A stretch of 64,000 bases of DNA. It comes from Leptidea sinapis (taxonomy: Eukaryota > Arthropoda > Insecta > Lepidoptera > Pieridae). The translations under genes and the position numbers were made by a program. Position 1 is the stretch's first letter; each line of letters begins with the position of its first letter. The DNA is taken from assembly GCF_905404315.1 (NCBI RefSeq), contig NC_066265.1, positions 11,889,501 to 11,953,500 of the forward strand, written 5' to 3'. The notes below the pieces were generated by a model. It did no database searches, was not told the origin of the DNA, and was given only the letters and a program-made list of their open reading frames with translations. Of this stretch, positions 34,601 to 47,185 are shown piece after piece.

Positions 34601-37600
34601 CAACTTTTCCGAACTGGTGGTTCAATCTTTAACATTCATAAGTGTCATTTTGCCTAAGTGAATAAAATTATTTTTCTGTCTTTCTCCCTATATACTTTAC
34701 TCTTCCGTTCCATCGTTTAAGTTCGACGTCATTTGTTATTTTGTGTACCCAGATCCCGCCCTAACATAAATTAAAACAATTTGACAACATAAAATAAGGC
34801 TTTGTACCAGTGGGGGGCTCCTTTGCACAGGATGCCCGCTAGATCACGGCGCCTATTTTTGCCCTGAAGCAGTAATGTGTAAGCTGTGTTTCGGTCTGGA
34901 AGGCGCCGTAGCTAGTGAAATTACTGGGCAAACGAGACTTTACATCTTATGCCTCAAGGTGACGAGCGCAGTTGTAGTGCCGCTCAGAATTTTTGGGGTT
35001 TTTCAAGAATCCTTAGCTTCACTGCATTGTTATGGGCAGAGCGTATCAATTACCATCAGCTGAACGTCCTGCTCGTCTCGTCCCTTATTTACATTTAAAA
35101 ATAAATTCGATCCTTCAAAACTTACTCAAATTAGTAATCAAATAATAAGGGCTGATTATCAAGTGGAAAAAAAATGCCGTAAGAAGTGTTAGGAGCACCA
35201 GTCCACAGTGATCATTGATTTGGGAGAGACCTTCGTAAACATCTTCGTAGGCACTGGCAAGCAGGCGTACCTCTGAAACTGTGTCCTGTTGGAACATGTC
35301 TTCTGAAATAGAGAAACCACTCTTAAAGACCACTACACATTCACACGAGAATCTCACGAGATTGCTAGTGATTCGCGAATGTGGAACCGTTCACATTTCC
35401 TCGCCTTGTTCCCCTATTTTTGTCGGACAGAATAGATAATAAGGCAAGAACAGGCGAACAATTACATTGACTCCACATTCGCATGTTTCTCAGTGTCAGT
35501 AGCGAGAGACTGGTCCATTATTACAGTTATATATATAATATGAGCCGGATTTGGACGACCAAACTAGAATATTTTCAAGCAGAACCGTTTTTGTTGAATA
35601 TAGGTTTAAAAGATTATAAAATAAAACTAAAAATCTACGATGCGTAGAACGTATTTGCACCTTGATAGAATTAGGTACAAATTGATGTTAAGTTTGTCGG
35701 GGCAGTTACTTCTGCGTCCATGGTCATCGAGCGTGAAATCTGTATTGAGAACCTTGCGAGTGTGTACACAATGAAGAATTTCACTGAGATAATAGGCGAG
35801 GATCTAGCGTGAATGTGGAGTACAAAATACACATGTCTGAAATGAAACCTACATTGTGCATGAACCTCTAAACTACATATGAAGTCTTGGTACATGTTGC
35901 TAGAAGGACACATGATTGCAACCGCTTTAGTAGACATTACTATCACCGCTACCATATTTATATTCTTCTGGTGTCTATGTAGTGATACGTCGTGCGCATG
36001 TCGCCAGAATATATTACGGTATACCCAATGACGTGTATAGAACGTCATTGGTATACCCGCGTCATACATATGACAATCTCTTCTTCAATTATGATCGCCT
36101 GGTGCCAAAACACCGTATAATGCTTCCTATCTCATTTTCTCGTACGTGTCGGTCTCTTTTTAGTGTCGCGCTTTTTCGTTTCATCGACTTTCATATTACA
36201 ACGATGCTAAAGAAGTTTTCACTTCAAATTGTCAAATCAAACCACTCCTTAAATTGGCAAACATATAGGTATTTAGTAGTACCAGTTTGACCATAATTCA
36301 TATTATTTTTCAGTTTGAACTTCACAAGTTTCTCTTTGTCAAAGATTATGTATTTATAATGTATGTTTGTATGTTGTGTGTCATTCAAACAGTAGTGTGT
36401 GTTATATTTAATTTAATATACTCATATGGCATTTAATATAATATTAAAAATAGCTTTATGTACCTATTCTCCATATAAACTTTAACTGTGTTCAGTTTCA
36501 CCTGTTCGCGCAATTTTTTTGAAAATGGGTAAGTACGAAGTTTCGCTTTACGTATTAATATAAAGATATAAAATTGTATTAAGCAAGGTTATGCACTGCC
36601 AATATTTAACATAAAATTAGGAGGTTGAAGAATATATTTTTTATTTTTTAGTAAATATCTTGATTCATAATATATATATTGTTTGTACCTATGAAGTCGG
36701 TTTTTTTTTTAAAGTATTTATTTTACTCTTTTTTTGTTGCGAAGGTAAATATGGCCAGGTCATACATACACTTAGAATATGCGTAAAAACCATCTGACAG
36801 CCCGATAATGTTTAATAATGATTGTCAACGTGTGGGTTAGCTAGTGGTTCAATATTCAAAATACTTACTAAAGAGTTACAGCCAAGAATAGCTGACTGTT
36901 TACGACTTGATCATAATCGGTTACACTAACAATATATTCACTTATTTATTAATACGGCCTTACTCACGATTTATCGGTGTGGGTACCGACTAGTTACGGA
37001 CCATTCGGAGGTCCCCCATCAGGGTGAGTGTAGTGGGTTCGCGATAACGTCCCGTCTCATACTGCGGACTTGTGCTCGTAGTGCGCGGCTAGACAGGGCG
37101 GGAGACGCGGGCACCTTCAACCTGATGAAGGACCTCCGAATGGTCCGAAACTAGTCGGTACCCACACTGATAAAAAGTGGGTAAAGCCGTATTGCTAAAT
37201 AAGTTAATCATGTCTCACGAAAGTTTTAATAATTTAACGTAAATAGATTCGTTAGAGATGGTCTTGTCTCTCACATGCTTTGTTTGTTTATACGCACGTA
37301 TATTGTAAGCATAATATATTTAAAATAAATATTCATTTTTTATATTGAAATTCAAATATTGTTATTCAAAATACGATTTAAAATCACTTATTGAACGTCA
37401 AAAACTACCACCCATTCAAAAGAGACTGCCTCAGACCTAAGAAGAATGGGCGCAAGAGACTCAGCGGGCTTTATTTTTAAATATAAAATATGGATTACAA
37501 TCTGATATCGTACAATAAACATTTATAATTAAAGAGCCTGAGGGTGTTCGCTTTATTCCCAGTCCATGGTGTCATTAAGAAAATCGTTTATGCTATAGTA

Positions 37601-40600
37601 ACCCAACTGTATACTAAGGCAAACCACATTTATACAATGAAAAAAATATATACCTGATGTCCACTGTATATTTGGTAATTCCTTTGAATATATGGCGGGA
37701 TTCGCAAACGGCTGTACATAAATGATATTCTTATTTTCATTTTTAGCCTCACTTACTGCTAAAATATAATACAATTATTTTAGTACATTCCATTTTTACA
37801 TAAAAAAAATGTTAAGCGAAATAAAACGCATCTTTAATACAAAATAAATCCAAATTATGTAAATATTTGAAAATTGAAAAGAAATATCTATACTAATAAT
37901 GGAGAGCCGAAAAGTATTGGACCGATTATATGATATTTATACCATAAGATGCAGCAGGCGAAGGTTTTAGTATGTAATTTATGGTCATTACATATCCAGA
38001 ACCTATATTTTTTGACATACAAATACCTATTTATTTACAATCACTGACCCCTACTATATACAACTGGACTGGCGGCTGTCAAAGTGCTTTTATGCCTGTT
38101 TGATATTCGCCATTTTGGCGCTGTCGGCCATGTAGCGAGAGTCTGCGGTACTAAAACTAGTGATGACTACCTCAGCAAACATCGATAGATGGTGGGAAAC
38201 TGTTTACAAAAAAAAATTGTGTAAGTACTCTATTACGTTGATTCTTGAAGTATAAATAACACGGAAAATGAACGAAATTAATTTAAAATGTAAAAATACT
38301 TCAGAGTACGTTCCTTCGCTACCATTTGTATTACACGTCAAAATAAGTTCTCTGGACGCTCGCGAGTGGCGCTTTAAATAGGCACAATAAATTTGCTGTC
38401 AAACATATGGAACAGCCTGTCCAGTGGTATTTATACAGGTCAGTGTTTGCAGTACAAATAGTTCAGTCAGTGACATTTCATCACAAAATATGACAGTTCA
38501 TGCTGATGAGCGGTCACGAGGTATTTAATTGAGATGACTAAACAACATTTGCCGGGTCAGATAGTATATTAATAATTGTGCACATATTCGTTATATATGA
38601 ACGGTTGTTGGTCTTGTACGAATTGATTTTTATAATTTATACCATGATTGGTGATTGGTGATGGTATTTGGAGGCGACTTTGAGCAGAATGCTGGCTACG
38701 TGGGAACCACAATGAAGCCTTTTTCCCTCCGTGAAGCAATAATGTGCAAGCACTATATTTGTTTCGGTTCGAAGGCATTTGAAATTACTTAATTACACTT
38801 AACATTTCTCAAAGTATGTAACGAACGCAATGCCGCTCAGAAATCGGGTTTTTCAAGCTGTACTGTATTTTAATAATAATAATAATAATATTGACACACT
38901 CTTTCACATATTATCTCGCCCCAAACTAAGCGTAGACTGTACTATGGGTACCAGACAATGTTTTTTTTTATGAAAATAAGGGACGAGAGGAGCAGGACGC
39001 CCTGCCCTTTACAATGCAGTGCCGTTCAGGATTCTTGAAAAACCCAAAAATTCCGAACGGCACTACAATTGCGCGCGTCACCTTGAGACATAAGATGTTA
39101 GTTCTCATTTGCCCAGTAATTTCACTAGCTACCACGCCCTTCAGGCCGAAACACAGTAATGTTTACACATTACTGCTTCACGGCAGAAATAGGAGCCGAT
39201 GTGGTACCCATAATCTAGCCGGCATCCTGTGCAAAGGAGCCTCCCACTGTGCAGGATGACGATGTTTTCTCACTTTTTCCATAATAATTTTTGTCTACGA
39301 AACAACACATTCTCCCGAACATTATTCGTTAAAATACTTGTGTCTAAAAGGAGAAAATTCTGGAGACTTTTAAGTATCTAATTTAAGGATCAAGTAAGAA
39401 ATATATTAAAGACTCCCGTCTTTGATGGCATTTATTCAGTCTTTGACCGTTTAATATCCAGAAACTTAACCCGTGGGGCTGAGAGACACAGATATTGCCC
39501 TAAGAACAATCTTAGGCATTTTTTCAAGCAAGAACTATATCGAAATTTGCTACTTAATGAAAATTCTTTTCATAGTCTATCATTATTACATAAATCTAAA
39601 TTTCGGCTAGATACTCGTAGAATTTTGCTTCATCCAATTGCAAACGTTTTTCATATACATCGATAAAAATATTCAAATATTCTTTAATTATTCCTTGAAA
39701 TAGTGATATATTTGATAAGGTACCTTTATGAAGAATCTTGCGAAGCCTCTTATTAATTTCTTTTAAAACATCACGCAACTGTAATGTTATCAGTACAAAT
39801 TGGAACACCAACACAATTTCAACGTAACATCCAATGTAGAAGAAAGAATATGCCAGGCTTGTTCTAACTAGAAAAATAATTATATAATATAATATAATAA
39901 TTATATGAAAATAATTTATAAATAAGTAGGGTCGAAAATAGCTTGGTTGGACAAAGAATGGTAATACTCTGTAAATAGAACATCTTTTGATTTATAATAT
40001 GGCGATACGAGTGGGAAGAGGCGGTGCGGTGGGAGCAGAGGACGTTTGCCGGCGATCACTATGTTATTGCCGGCAGAGCAGTTAGGGTTGGCACTACTGA
40101 GTTATTATATCATAATAATTTTGTAAAAAAATCATTTTGTCTTAATCCACCCCACAGTAGACTTCGGACAAGTAAACACTACTAAACAACTTTTTATTGC
40201 GTTTTACCTTTACCTACATTACATTGTATAAACATGATTATATTAAATATTAACAGAAATCCTCGATTTATATTTTTTCAATATTATTAAATATAGTAAT
40301 TAACTTAATTACTTTAAATTAATTATATATTATCAAACTCCAATCAGGAAATTATTATTTGGAAAAATCGAGTTTTTTTCCATTTTATTTAGAAAACAAT
40401 TTCTAACTCCTGTGTTACCCGTGGCCTCCAGTCCTATTAATCCGGCACTAAATCTGCCTATTAATAAACTGTATGTATGTGCTCATGTTAAAATTTTATA
40501 AGTTAGTAACTTTTTAATAAGAAGGGATTAAAAAACATTCAGAAAACACACAGGAAATTGAACTCGACCCCAGAATACACAAGATTGCCCGTTTACTCTT

Positions 40601-43600
40601 GATGTCTTTTCTACTACCGATCTTGTATCGGTGAGTAGTAAATCTCGAGCGATTACTAATTTCGTGGTCATCTGGAAAGTTAAGCTTAATTGGCTTCCAA
40701 TGAGCTTGAAATCCAGCCATATGGCTATATTCTAATATATAAAATTCTCGTGTCATGGTGTTAAACTTTGAACTCCTCCGAAACGGCTTGACCGCTTCTC
40801 ATGAAATTTTGAGTGCATATTGGGTAGGTCTGAGAATCGGACAACATCTATTTTTCATCCCCCTAAATGTTAAGGGTGGTCATTTGACATTTTTTTTTTA
40901 AATTTGATTATGAGTCAGCATTAAAAAATACATACAACTTCAAATTTTCACCCATCTACGATCAACAGTTACTTTTGTATCGCGATTTTAATAGCGGCAA
41001 TACAACGTTTGCTGGGTCAGCTAGTATATATATAGAAAGAAACAATTATTCTTTAAGCCGGCCCGCATTTAGCGCTCTATAATTCGCACAAATTATGTAC
41101 ACGTGCAGCACAAAGCTGCTCAAATTATTCCTGTACTCTGTGGTTGGCGATGCCTATTAGAAATTGATTGAGTGTATTCTAAACAATTTATCTTTTAAAG
41201 TTATAGCCCTCACTTCTGGGATTAATACACAAATAAAATTTCAAAACAAAATTTTATGAACGATGCAGGAATCGAACCCGCAATCTCTCGTATTACGTGC
41301 GAGTGCTCTTCTAACTGAGCTAACCGTTCGAGTGACGTATCGTTGATAAAATCTTGAATGCTTTGTTCAACTCTCAGGTTGTGGCTTCATCTACAGGATC
41401 GACTTTACAGTTGATAACCTGTTCAACCCCAATATTTGTATATTAGGAAATTAACTTTAGATGTCGGTCTTGCAAATCTAAATTGCAAATTCACGGAACG
41501 CGAGAGGTCGCGGGTTCGAGTCCCGCATCGTTCATTAAATTTTGTTTTCAAATTTTATTTGTGAGTGTATTCTACAAAGCGTTTATCGTGGGGAGTGTTC
41601 CACAAAGCTGTTGCCTGTTTCCGAATTTGACCGAACTACAAATGAAGATATCTTCCTTACCAGGTGTACCATAATTATGCTCGTTTCTCAGATAAGTAAA
41701 AAAAAAGACTCAACGCGAACTTTGATGTAGATGTTTTAATAAATGAATAATTACAAACCATCTTTATTACGTAGATATGCTTCAAAATTGAATCTATAAA
41801 GATCCAGCAAGGTAAGAATCGAAACCGAGACAAGCATGAAACATAGAGCAACGTATTGAATCTTTTCTGTTGAATCTTTTTTATTTTTGCTTTTCATGTT
41901 TTGTTTAATCTGAAAGAATACCGGTATTAACGTTAGTATAAATAATATTTATTCAAAATAAAACAATGCTCATAATAGTTATTTATGCAACTGTTGTGTA
42001 ATAAGGGGTATTAAAACACGAATGTGGGTGATAATAGTATCACATGAGTGTTTTAATACCTAATTATCAACAATTGCATACAAGATTTTATTTACAACCA
42101 TAATATGAATCCTCTAAAAGATTCTGAAACGGTAAGCTTACTGCTAATATTAAAACAGCCAGTCCTAGTAGTAACCTAATATCATTTACTACTGATTATA
42201 TACAAATAAACTAAGTATTAATGAAAGAATTATTTATTTTATCTACACCCATGCCTTAAATCCTCTATTGTAGCGTTTAAAATATATGGCGGCGTGCTGT
42301 CAAAACTTGATACGCTAATTTTTTGTAAACAAAACAATAAAAATATCGAAGAAAAATGGCGGGGATTCGAATAAACCACTTTATTTTACGGCACGCGACG
42401 TTCTGGTAGTGTGGAACGGGTGTAAACGAAATGTTCATCATCCGTTTAGATGATGTAATGGTTATTAAGTACATGTTTTAATGTTGGTAGTAAGCTGTTT
42501 CAGAATAGAGGATTTAATGCATGGGTGTAGATGAATATATTTACAAAACATAGTATGATTACATGCTGTTAAAACTATTACTACGACATTTCCTCGTTGG
42601 ATAGAAAGGTCCGTTCATCGATGTAGCTGCCTAGTCCTATTGAGGTGCGTAGATAGAATAGAGATATAATAAATTGTACAATCAAAATTTAAGATGACCC
42701 CATCCATGAGGGCGTATCCATTGTAATCGTCCCACTGAAAATTAAAAAGGGGAAAATAATCTGATGCACTATTAGGAACCTTCCCCTACGGCGGGGCTAG
42801 AGTGGGACTCCCCTGATTAAGACGTTGACATTGGGACTAAGGGTTGTCTTACAGTCAAGGAGGCAAGTTGGCCAAGTACATGGCAGACATCTAAGTATAT
42901 ATTTTCTATCTACTTACTCTTTCGATTCTCCTCAAGATGTCTATTATGAAATGGGACCTCGCTGGAGCAGTGCAAGCACCAACGAAGATAACTATCACAG
43001 ATAATAAGAGACCAGTGCCAAAGACGAGGAGTGATGTGGAAGATCGCGCTCGAATAGATTTTTCACGGTTCATTACGTCAATGATGAATCCAGATATTGT
43101 AACAATATCTGTAACAAAATGATATTATTTATCCATAATAAGAAACCGCCAACACATAAAAGAATGCACGAACAGGTATATACTACATTGAAACAATCGT
43201 ATGGTCAAAGCTATTTGAACAGGTAACATATGCTGATACCTTAATCAGATTTATAAGCAGTGTGATACTGCAGCTTCGTCTAAAAATCATGAATATAACT
43301 TAATACGGAACGATAATGACCGGTTAGTGGAATTAATCTTCAATAAATAAAATGAATTCTTGAAAATAAAAGTAAAATACTATTTCATAAAAGATCAAAT
43401 ATTCTTGAAGCGCGATCGCTTATCAAGCAGGGGAGTATGCTTAGGTGAGTTTCGCTACGATTTACATAGATTTTAACCTTTCCAAATTATTATCTCGAGT
43501 GTTATATTGCGGTTGCGGTGGAGTTGATTGTTGGTTAAACACCACCGTACATATGATATGAAGCGCAGCATTTTAGACTTGTAGAGTTGTACGATTTCCA

Positions 43601-44338
43601 AATTTTAATTAAATTCCAAGGTTAAACGATACCACAACAGGGAATGGAATAATTCGCAAACTCTACTTTGTGAAAAATTATTATGTATACTATAGATTAT
43701 TAATTTTAACCTGAAGGCCTCTTTTTTACTTTTCGTGGCCTCGTTTTGATACAGTAGTAGTCGGCCGTGAATGTACTCAATAGCTCTTGTTTTTTACGTA
43801 TTAATTTACATTTTTTTTGAGTATTATTGCTGAATCACTTTACATATATTGTAACTGTAATGAGTTGTGAGTGATTGCCACAAAGAGTTTCTTGCCACTT
43901 CTTATTAAAGCTCAACCCACAAAGGAGGTGGATATAAAAAGAAAAGTCATTTCCTTGGCCTGCCTGAATAAGGTGATTTTGATTAGATTACATTGAGCGA
44001 CAAATACCTTCATTAAATTGAAAAATTATTATATGTGCTACAGATTATTATTATTAATCTGAAGGCTTTCTTTTTATAAAATGAAGTGTTCAAAGTGAAA
44101 TATAATTGATTCAGCGGTGCAGAGATGAGATAAGCTACCATTGATCGACAAATACCTTCATTAATATAAAAAGAACACTGTACTTCTACTTACTTATAGC
44201 TGTAGCAAGAATCTGTGAGTAAATATTATAAATCCTGGAATATCTTAATCCGTCGGCTTCAAACTTAACAGGAGCCATACCAAGTATTCTAGAAATTTTC
44301 AGAGCTAATGCTAATGGTCCATGGATTTTACTTCTCAT
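31685..44338 (-). CDS. Insect gustatory receptor, copy A, 9 exons
   Basis: Seven-transmembrane insect chemoreceptor (7tm_7 family), expected in the membrane of taste neurons as a ligand-gated channel subunit. Exons 5' to 3': 44338-44194, 43108-42918, 41909-41759, 39867-39724, 37758-37654, 35302-35126, 33623-33514, 32252-32091, 31741-31685. They sum to 1242 bp (413 aa plus stop), a normal Gr length, and all splice phases agree. Hydrophobic segments fall in exons 1/2, 2 (LLVFGTGLLLSVIVIFVGAC), 3, 4 (VEIVLVFQFVLITLQL), 6 (LLTAFFFHLIISPYYLI), 7 (YWLVHHAVNLLIMVEPGHQ) and 8/9. The last exon carries the family hallmark TYhhhhhQF as TYVVIIFQF, preceded by a phase-0 intron as is usual for Grs. Exon 5 (37758-37654) encodes a hydrophilic loop ending in NPAIYSKELPNIQWTSG. 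No stops or frameshifts were seen. Ligand and subfamily are not assignable from sequence alone. Confidence 0.92.
32454..33172 (+). pseudogene. GC-rich Jockey-type reverse transcriptase C-terminus (Gr-A intron 7)
   Basis: The frame at 32470-32754 encodes LKLCVYKAYVHTRLTYAAPA and then RKSLRAHQWLALRTISG, the thumb/C-terminal region of Jockey-clade LINE RTs (usual block LTYAAPAW). Stops follow, but GC-rich LINE-like sequence continues to about 33170. Its base composition differs sharply from the AT-rich surroundings, suggesting a comparatively recent insertion. Confidence 0.8.
34390..34645. repeat. LINE 3'-UTR-like repeat in Gr-A intron 6
   Basis: Contains CACGTGAACGGACGCTACTC and GAGTTTCTTGCCACTTCTTC followed by CAACTTTTCCGAACTGGTGG. 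The same two blocks in the same order occur at 51115-51575 in the homologous intron of Gr-B. Confidence 0.6.
34801..35098 (+). mobile_element. SINE-like retroposon, full copy (Gr-A intron 6)
   Basis: From ACCAGTGGGGGGCTCC through CATCTTATGCCTCAAGGTGA to GTCTCGTCCCTTATTTACAT. It lies about 30 bases 3' of exon 6 on the gene's strand, directly against the donor. Confidence 0.7.
35836..36215. repeat. 330-bp dispersed repeat, copy 2, with hairpin
   Basis: Copy of 8558-8885. It contains an inserted palindrome near 36020-36056 (GTATACCCAATGACGT / ACGTCATTGGTATAC). Confidence 0.6.
36941..37203. repeat. 263-bp foldback element
   Basis: Long arms: CTTATTTATTAATACGGCCT with GGTACCGACTAGTTACGGAC on the left, and the inverse (GTCCGAAACTAGTCGGTACC, AGCCGTATTGCTAAATAAG) on the right. 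Inner arms carry GGAGGTCC / GGACCTCC. The centre is GC-rich. Confidence 0.85.
37370..37480. repeat. LINE 3'-UTR-like fragment
   Basis: CAAAAGAGACTGCCTCAGAC and GAATGGGCGCAAGAGACTCA resemble the 'GGCGCAAGAAACTC' block of the LINE family at 14815. Weak. Confidence 0.35.
37887..38564 (+). mobile_element. Helitron-like element (Gr-A intron 4)
   Basis: Starts TCTATACTAATAATGGAG after A and ends CATTTGCCGGGTCAGATAG before T; the terminal CTAG has mutated to ATAG. The interior includes TTCGCCATTTTGGCGCTGTC. No Rep/helicase coding. Confidence 0.5.
38640..38870 (+). repeat. SINE-like retroposon, old diverged copy
   Basis: Recognisable in GAAGCAATAATGTGCAAGCA, TTTGTTTCGGTTCGAAGGCA and AATGCCGCTCAGAAATC, all with many substitutions. 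Confidence 0.5.
38962..39250 (-). mobile_element. SINE-like retroposon, full copy (Gr-A intron 4)
   Basis: Inverse orientation: TTTTTTTATGAAAATAAGGG at the tail, GCCCAGTAATTTCACTAGCT in the body, and CAAAGGAGCCTCCCACTG at the head. Confidence 0.75.
40731..41024 (+). mobile_element. Helitron-like element (Gr-A intron 3)
   Basis: Starts TCTAATATATAAAATTCTCG and ends GCTGGGTCAGCTAG followed by T. An inverted sister is at 60380-60669 in Gr-B intron 1 with very similar body (GACAACATCTATTTTTCATC). Confidence 0.65.
41190..41575. repeat. tRNA-like SINE family, two units in opposite orientation
   Basis: The minus-strand unit has a tRNA-like core at about 41265-41332 (GGTTAGCTCAGTTAGAAGAG, then GCGGGTTCGATTCCTGC). 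A partial plus-strand unit follows at 41461-41540 with GCGGGTTCGAGTCCCGC and the same AAATTTTGTTTT tail. The best-preserved B-boxes in the window lie here. The plus unit lacks a proper 5' half, so a live tRNA gene is unlikely. Confidence 0.6.
41985..42534. mobile_element. Composite MITE plus TIR element, second copy (Gr-A intron 2)
   Basis: The palindrome 41985-42079 and TIR element 42087-42534 keep the same spacing as at 3031-3747, with internal deletions and an extra inner TIR (ATCTACACCCATGCC near 42241). Confidence 0.7.
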
Positions 44339-45569
44339 AGTGAAATATATTTTAGTAACTTATCTTCTCTATAATTTTGTAAGAGTTGAATAACCTACAA
44401 AACATGAGGTAAATTAAAATGAGGTGAAAGAATTGTTGAATATGTCAAGTCAAAATATTGGCACTCGTATATTATTATTTAACTGTAAAATAAATGAAAT
44501 TTTGACAGAAAAATTTGTTTATCCAAAAAAACATTTTTAAATACACAGGTATTATCATGCGGGTATTTGGTCTACGGACTTGCATCCCCTGCCCGTAGGT
44601 ATTCGAGCCACGTCTCGCTAGTCACCACATGAGTAAATAAAACGGCACAAAGACTAAGCTTCAGATAGCAAACATATTAATTATGTTGATTAAGCTCTGT
44701 CTGACAGAAGTTGTGTAAATACGTAACCCACGATAAAGCTTATTTCGTCCCTATTCTCATAATTGTGCATAAAAGAGCCAACAATATAGGTACTTACTTG
44801 ATTATCGATTACGAATTAAGACAGCTTATGAAATAAAGGTCAATGATACGAAGATATTATACACCTACATGGGTTTTTTGTACCTTTTACTAAATTACTT
44901 TTGATATTATTGACGGAAAACACAGAATACACATGTCAATCCATAAAATTATACAACAAGTCCAAAAATCGTCTTACTGCAATGACAGGTAAACATATCC
45001 TGTAAAAATACGAACAATTTAATAATTTTATATATACATACTTGGTGAACACGGTATAGGCGCTATTGTAGATTTATACTTTAATTATTTCCCGCCCAGT
45101 GTACATTAATAATTAATTAATTATATATTATAATACTATTTAGTTCCACAGTAAACCAAGTATAATTTATTTTCTTTTTATGTACCCGTAACGTGGTAAA
45201 TTTTAACACAAAGTGATTCAATACACATTTTTTAATACTTCGGAAAGTTTGTCATATAAGTGAGGTCATGACAATATTTGTTCACCATAAGAACGAAAAA
45301 GAAAACTATTTACTTAGAAATAACAAAACCGAGTCCTCCTGTCACATTTCATATTTGAACAGTGCGTATTTATCCTTAAAAATCTAATGTATTTAATCGT
45401 TACGAAATATCAACGTAATGTTTAACTTTCAGAGGTGACATAAAGGTATGCATCAAGGGCAAAAGGTGAATAAAGTAGCATTTGTTGATGGATTTCCTGT
45501 AGAATATGAATTTTACCAAGGGTACTCGAATAAAAATACTATAGGTAATCTAGGTATACCTATGAATTG
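44339..45569. other. Gr-A upstream / intergenic, nothing recognised
   Basis: AT-rich, with no open frame or repeat that I can name. It presumably holds the Gr-A promoter; no TATA/initiator pair stood out. Confidence 0.5.
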
Positions 45570-46115
45570 CAAAGGATATCTTTAAATTGTAAAAATGTTA
45601 ATAAACGTCAATGGACATTAAAATTATTCTTTCAACATTTGTTTCTCTTACAAAATCTAATATACGTTCACAAAAATCGTCACCTTTTTGCTCTTAATAG
45701 TGATTTTCATTATCATAACACTAGAAATAAGAGATTGCTTGTAACTAATTCTAGTAGGCTTCATAAGATACATAATAGCTTTAAGGGTAAATGTATACAC
45801 TTTAATAATAAAGTCCCAGCCACTGTTCAGGCATTATCTATAAATAAATTTGAATGTTTTATTAAAAAAAATGGCTCTGTCGTAAATCCTACTACTCCAC
45901 AGATGAATATCTAAGTGATCGGACAGCCTGAGACTAGATTATGATTATTTTATTGCAATATCAATGACAGAATAAGCTTCTTCTCTCTCAGAACGCCATT
46001 TGTTTCTAAAGCGGTAGTATTATCTAGTATATTGGAACTGACATCAAAAAGAATTCTAAAGGAATCAATTTTGCGAAAATAAATGCCTTTTATGCTTTTT
46101 CATGCCGTTAATATT
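45570..46115 (+). mobile_element. LINE 3' end, second family, plus strand
   Basis: Encodes VHKNRHLFALNSDFHYHNTR and then SRLHKIHNSFKGKCIHFNNK, PATVQALSINKF, the best-preserved C-terminus of this family (115 codons open), with its 3' UTR. Between Gr-A and Gr-B. Confidence 0.8.
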
Positions 46116-46525
46116 TCATTCATTAAGTATTTCGAAAAATTATAGAGATCATATACTTAGATATGTACCTATAAATTTAAGAAAGATGCAACCTTTCCAA
46201 AGTAGTGGTAAATGGTTAAATGAAGAATGTTAAGTTATTAAAAACGACAATATTTCATGTTCGTCATACTTAAACAATATGTTGTCTGACTTACCTGCCC
46301 ACCCTGGAACATATTATGTCGACCTCGGGTGCTAAATACCTCCCCTATAGCTGAAAAGATTTTCCAGTGAGATGTGTGCTTGGGGATAGGAGAACATACC
46401 CCAGCAATCTGTTAAATCTAATATAATCCTTCAGTACAAAAAAGTTGATCAGTACAATAAGGGGAATTACTGGCCCATAAGTTTGATCTCTAAACTGTAT
46501 TTGCAAATACATATCACTCAAGCAA

Positions 46526-46765
46526 ATGGAGGGAAAACTTGAAAAGCAGCAGCCAATACAAGAGGCGGGTTTTAGAAAAGACTACTCAGTTCTTGATCAT
46601 ATCTATGATGTTAGACACATCATTGAAAAATATGTGGAATATCAACTCATATGCTATCTAGCATTTGTCGATTACAGCAAGGCATTCGACTTATTAATAC
46701 ATAAAAACATCTGGAAGGCGTTGAGAATAATATCCACATTATCTCTGGACCTCATTGGAACGTGA
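46526..46765 (+). pseudogene. RTE-like reverse transcriptase N-terminal fragment
   Basis: Encodes QEAGFRKDYSVLDHIYDVRH and then LAFVDYSKAFDLL, the first RT blocks of RTE-type LINEs (F-R-K-x-Y-S, FxDYxKAFD). Confidence 0.8.
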
Positions 46766-46969
46766 AGTACCATCCCCTTTCCCTTTCACCCCCTCACGCT
46801 CGTCCTGTTGCGTCAGTAGGGTTTGCAGTTTCATTACTTGTTTTTGAATATTTCAGTGTAAAGTTTTGACTTTTGTTGTTAATAGTTCTGTTAGTTTCTG
46901 TCAGAAAAATAAATATTTTTTATATTTAATCCAGATTCCTTCATTGATTTTACATGATTATAATAATAA

Positions 46970-47180
46970 TAATTCTGTTCGGGTTGATACCAACGGCCGA
47001 ATTCCATCACCCGCCATTGTATTAAATGCTAAATACAAACCGCATCACGTTGTCGTCTGGTTATCCACAATCGTGCGTTTTGCAAGAAATTTCTTGCCTC
47101 GTAGAGCTACTTTGTGGCACCAATTACCGTCTCAAACTTCAAAAGAACCTTGCACCAATTTAGTATTTGCTAAGTTCAGA
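46970..47180 (+). mobile_element. Jockey-like RT C-terminal fragment
   Basis: Encodes NGRIPSPAIVLNAKYKPHH and RNFLPRRATLWHQLPS. It is inserted between the RTE RT fragment and the RTE tail. Confidence 0.55.
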
Positions 47181-47185
47181 TTAAC

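Noticed and set aside
35671..36069. 132-codon minus-strand open frame
   Set aside because: Falls in the dispersed 330-bp repeat and its flank; not conserved in the copy at 8558.
42937..43122. 61-codon plus-strand open frame
   Set aside because: Antisense shadow of Gr-A exon 2; the equivalent frame at 58226-58411 shadows Gr-B exon 2.
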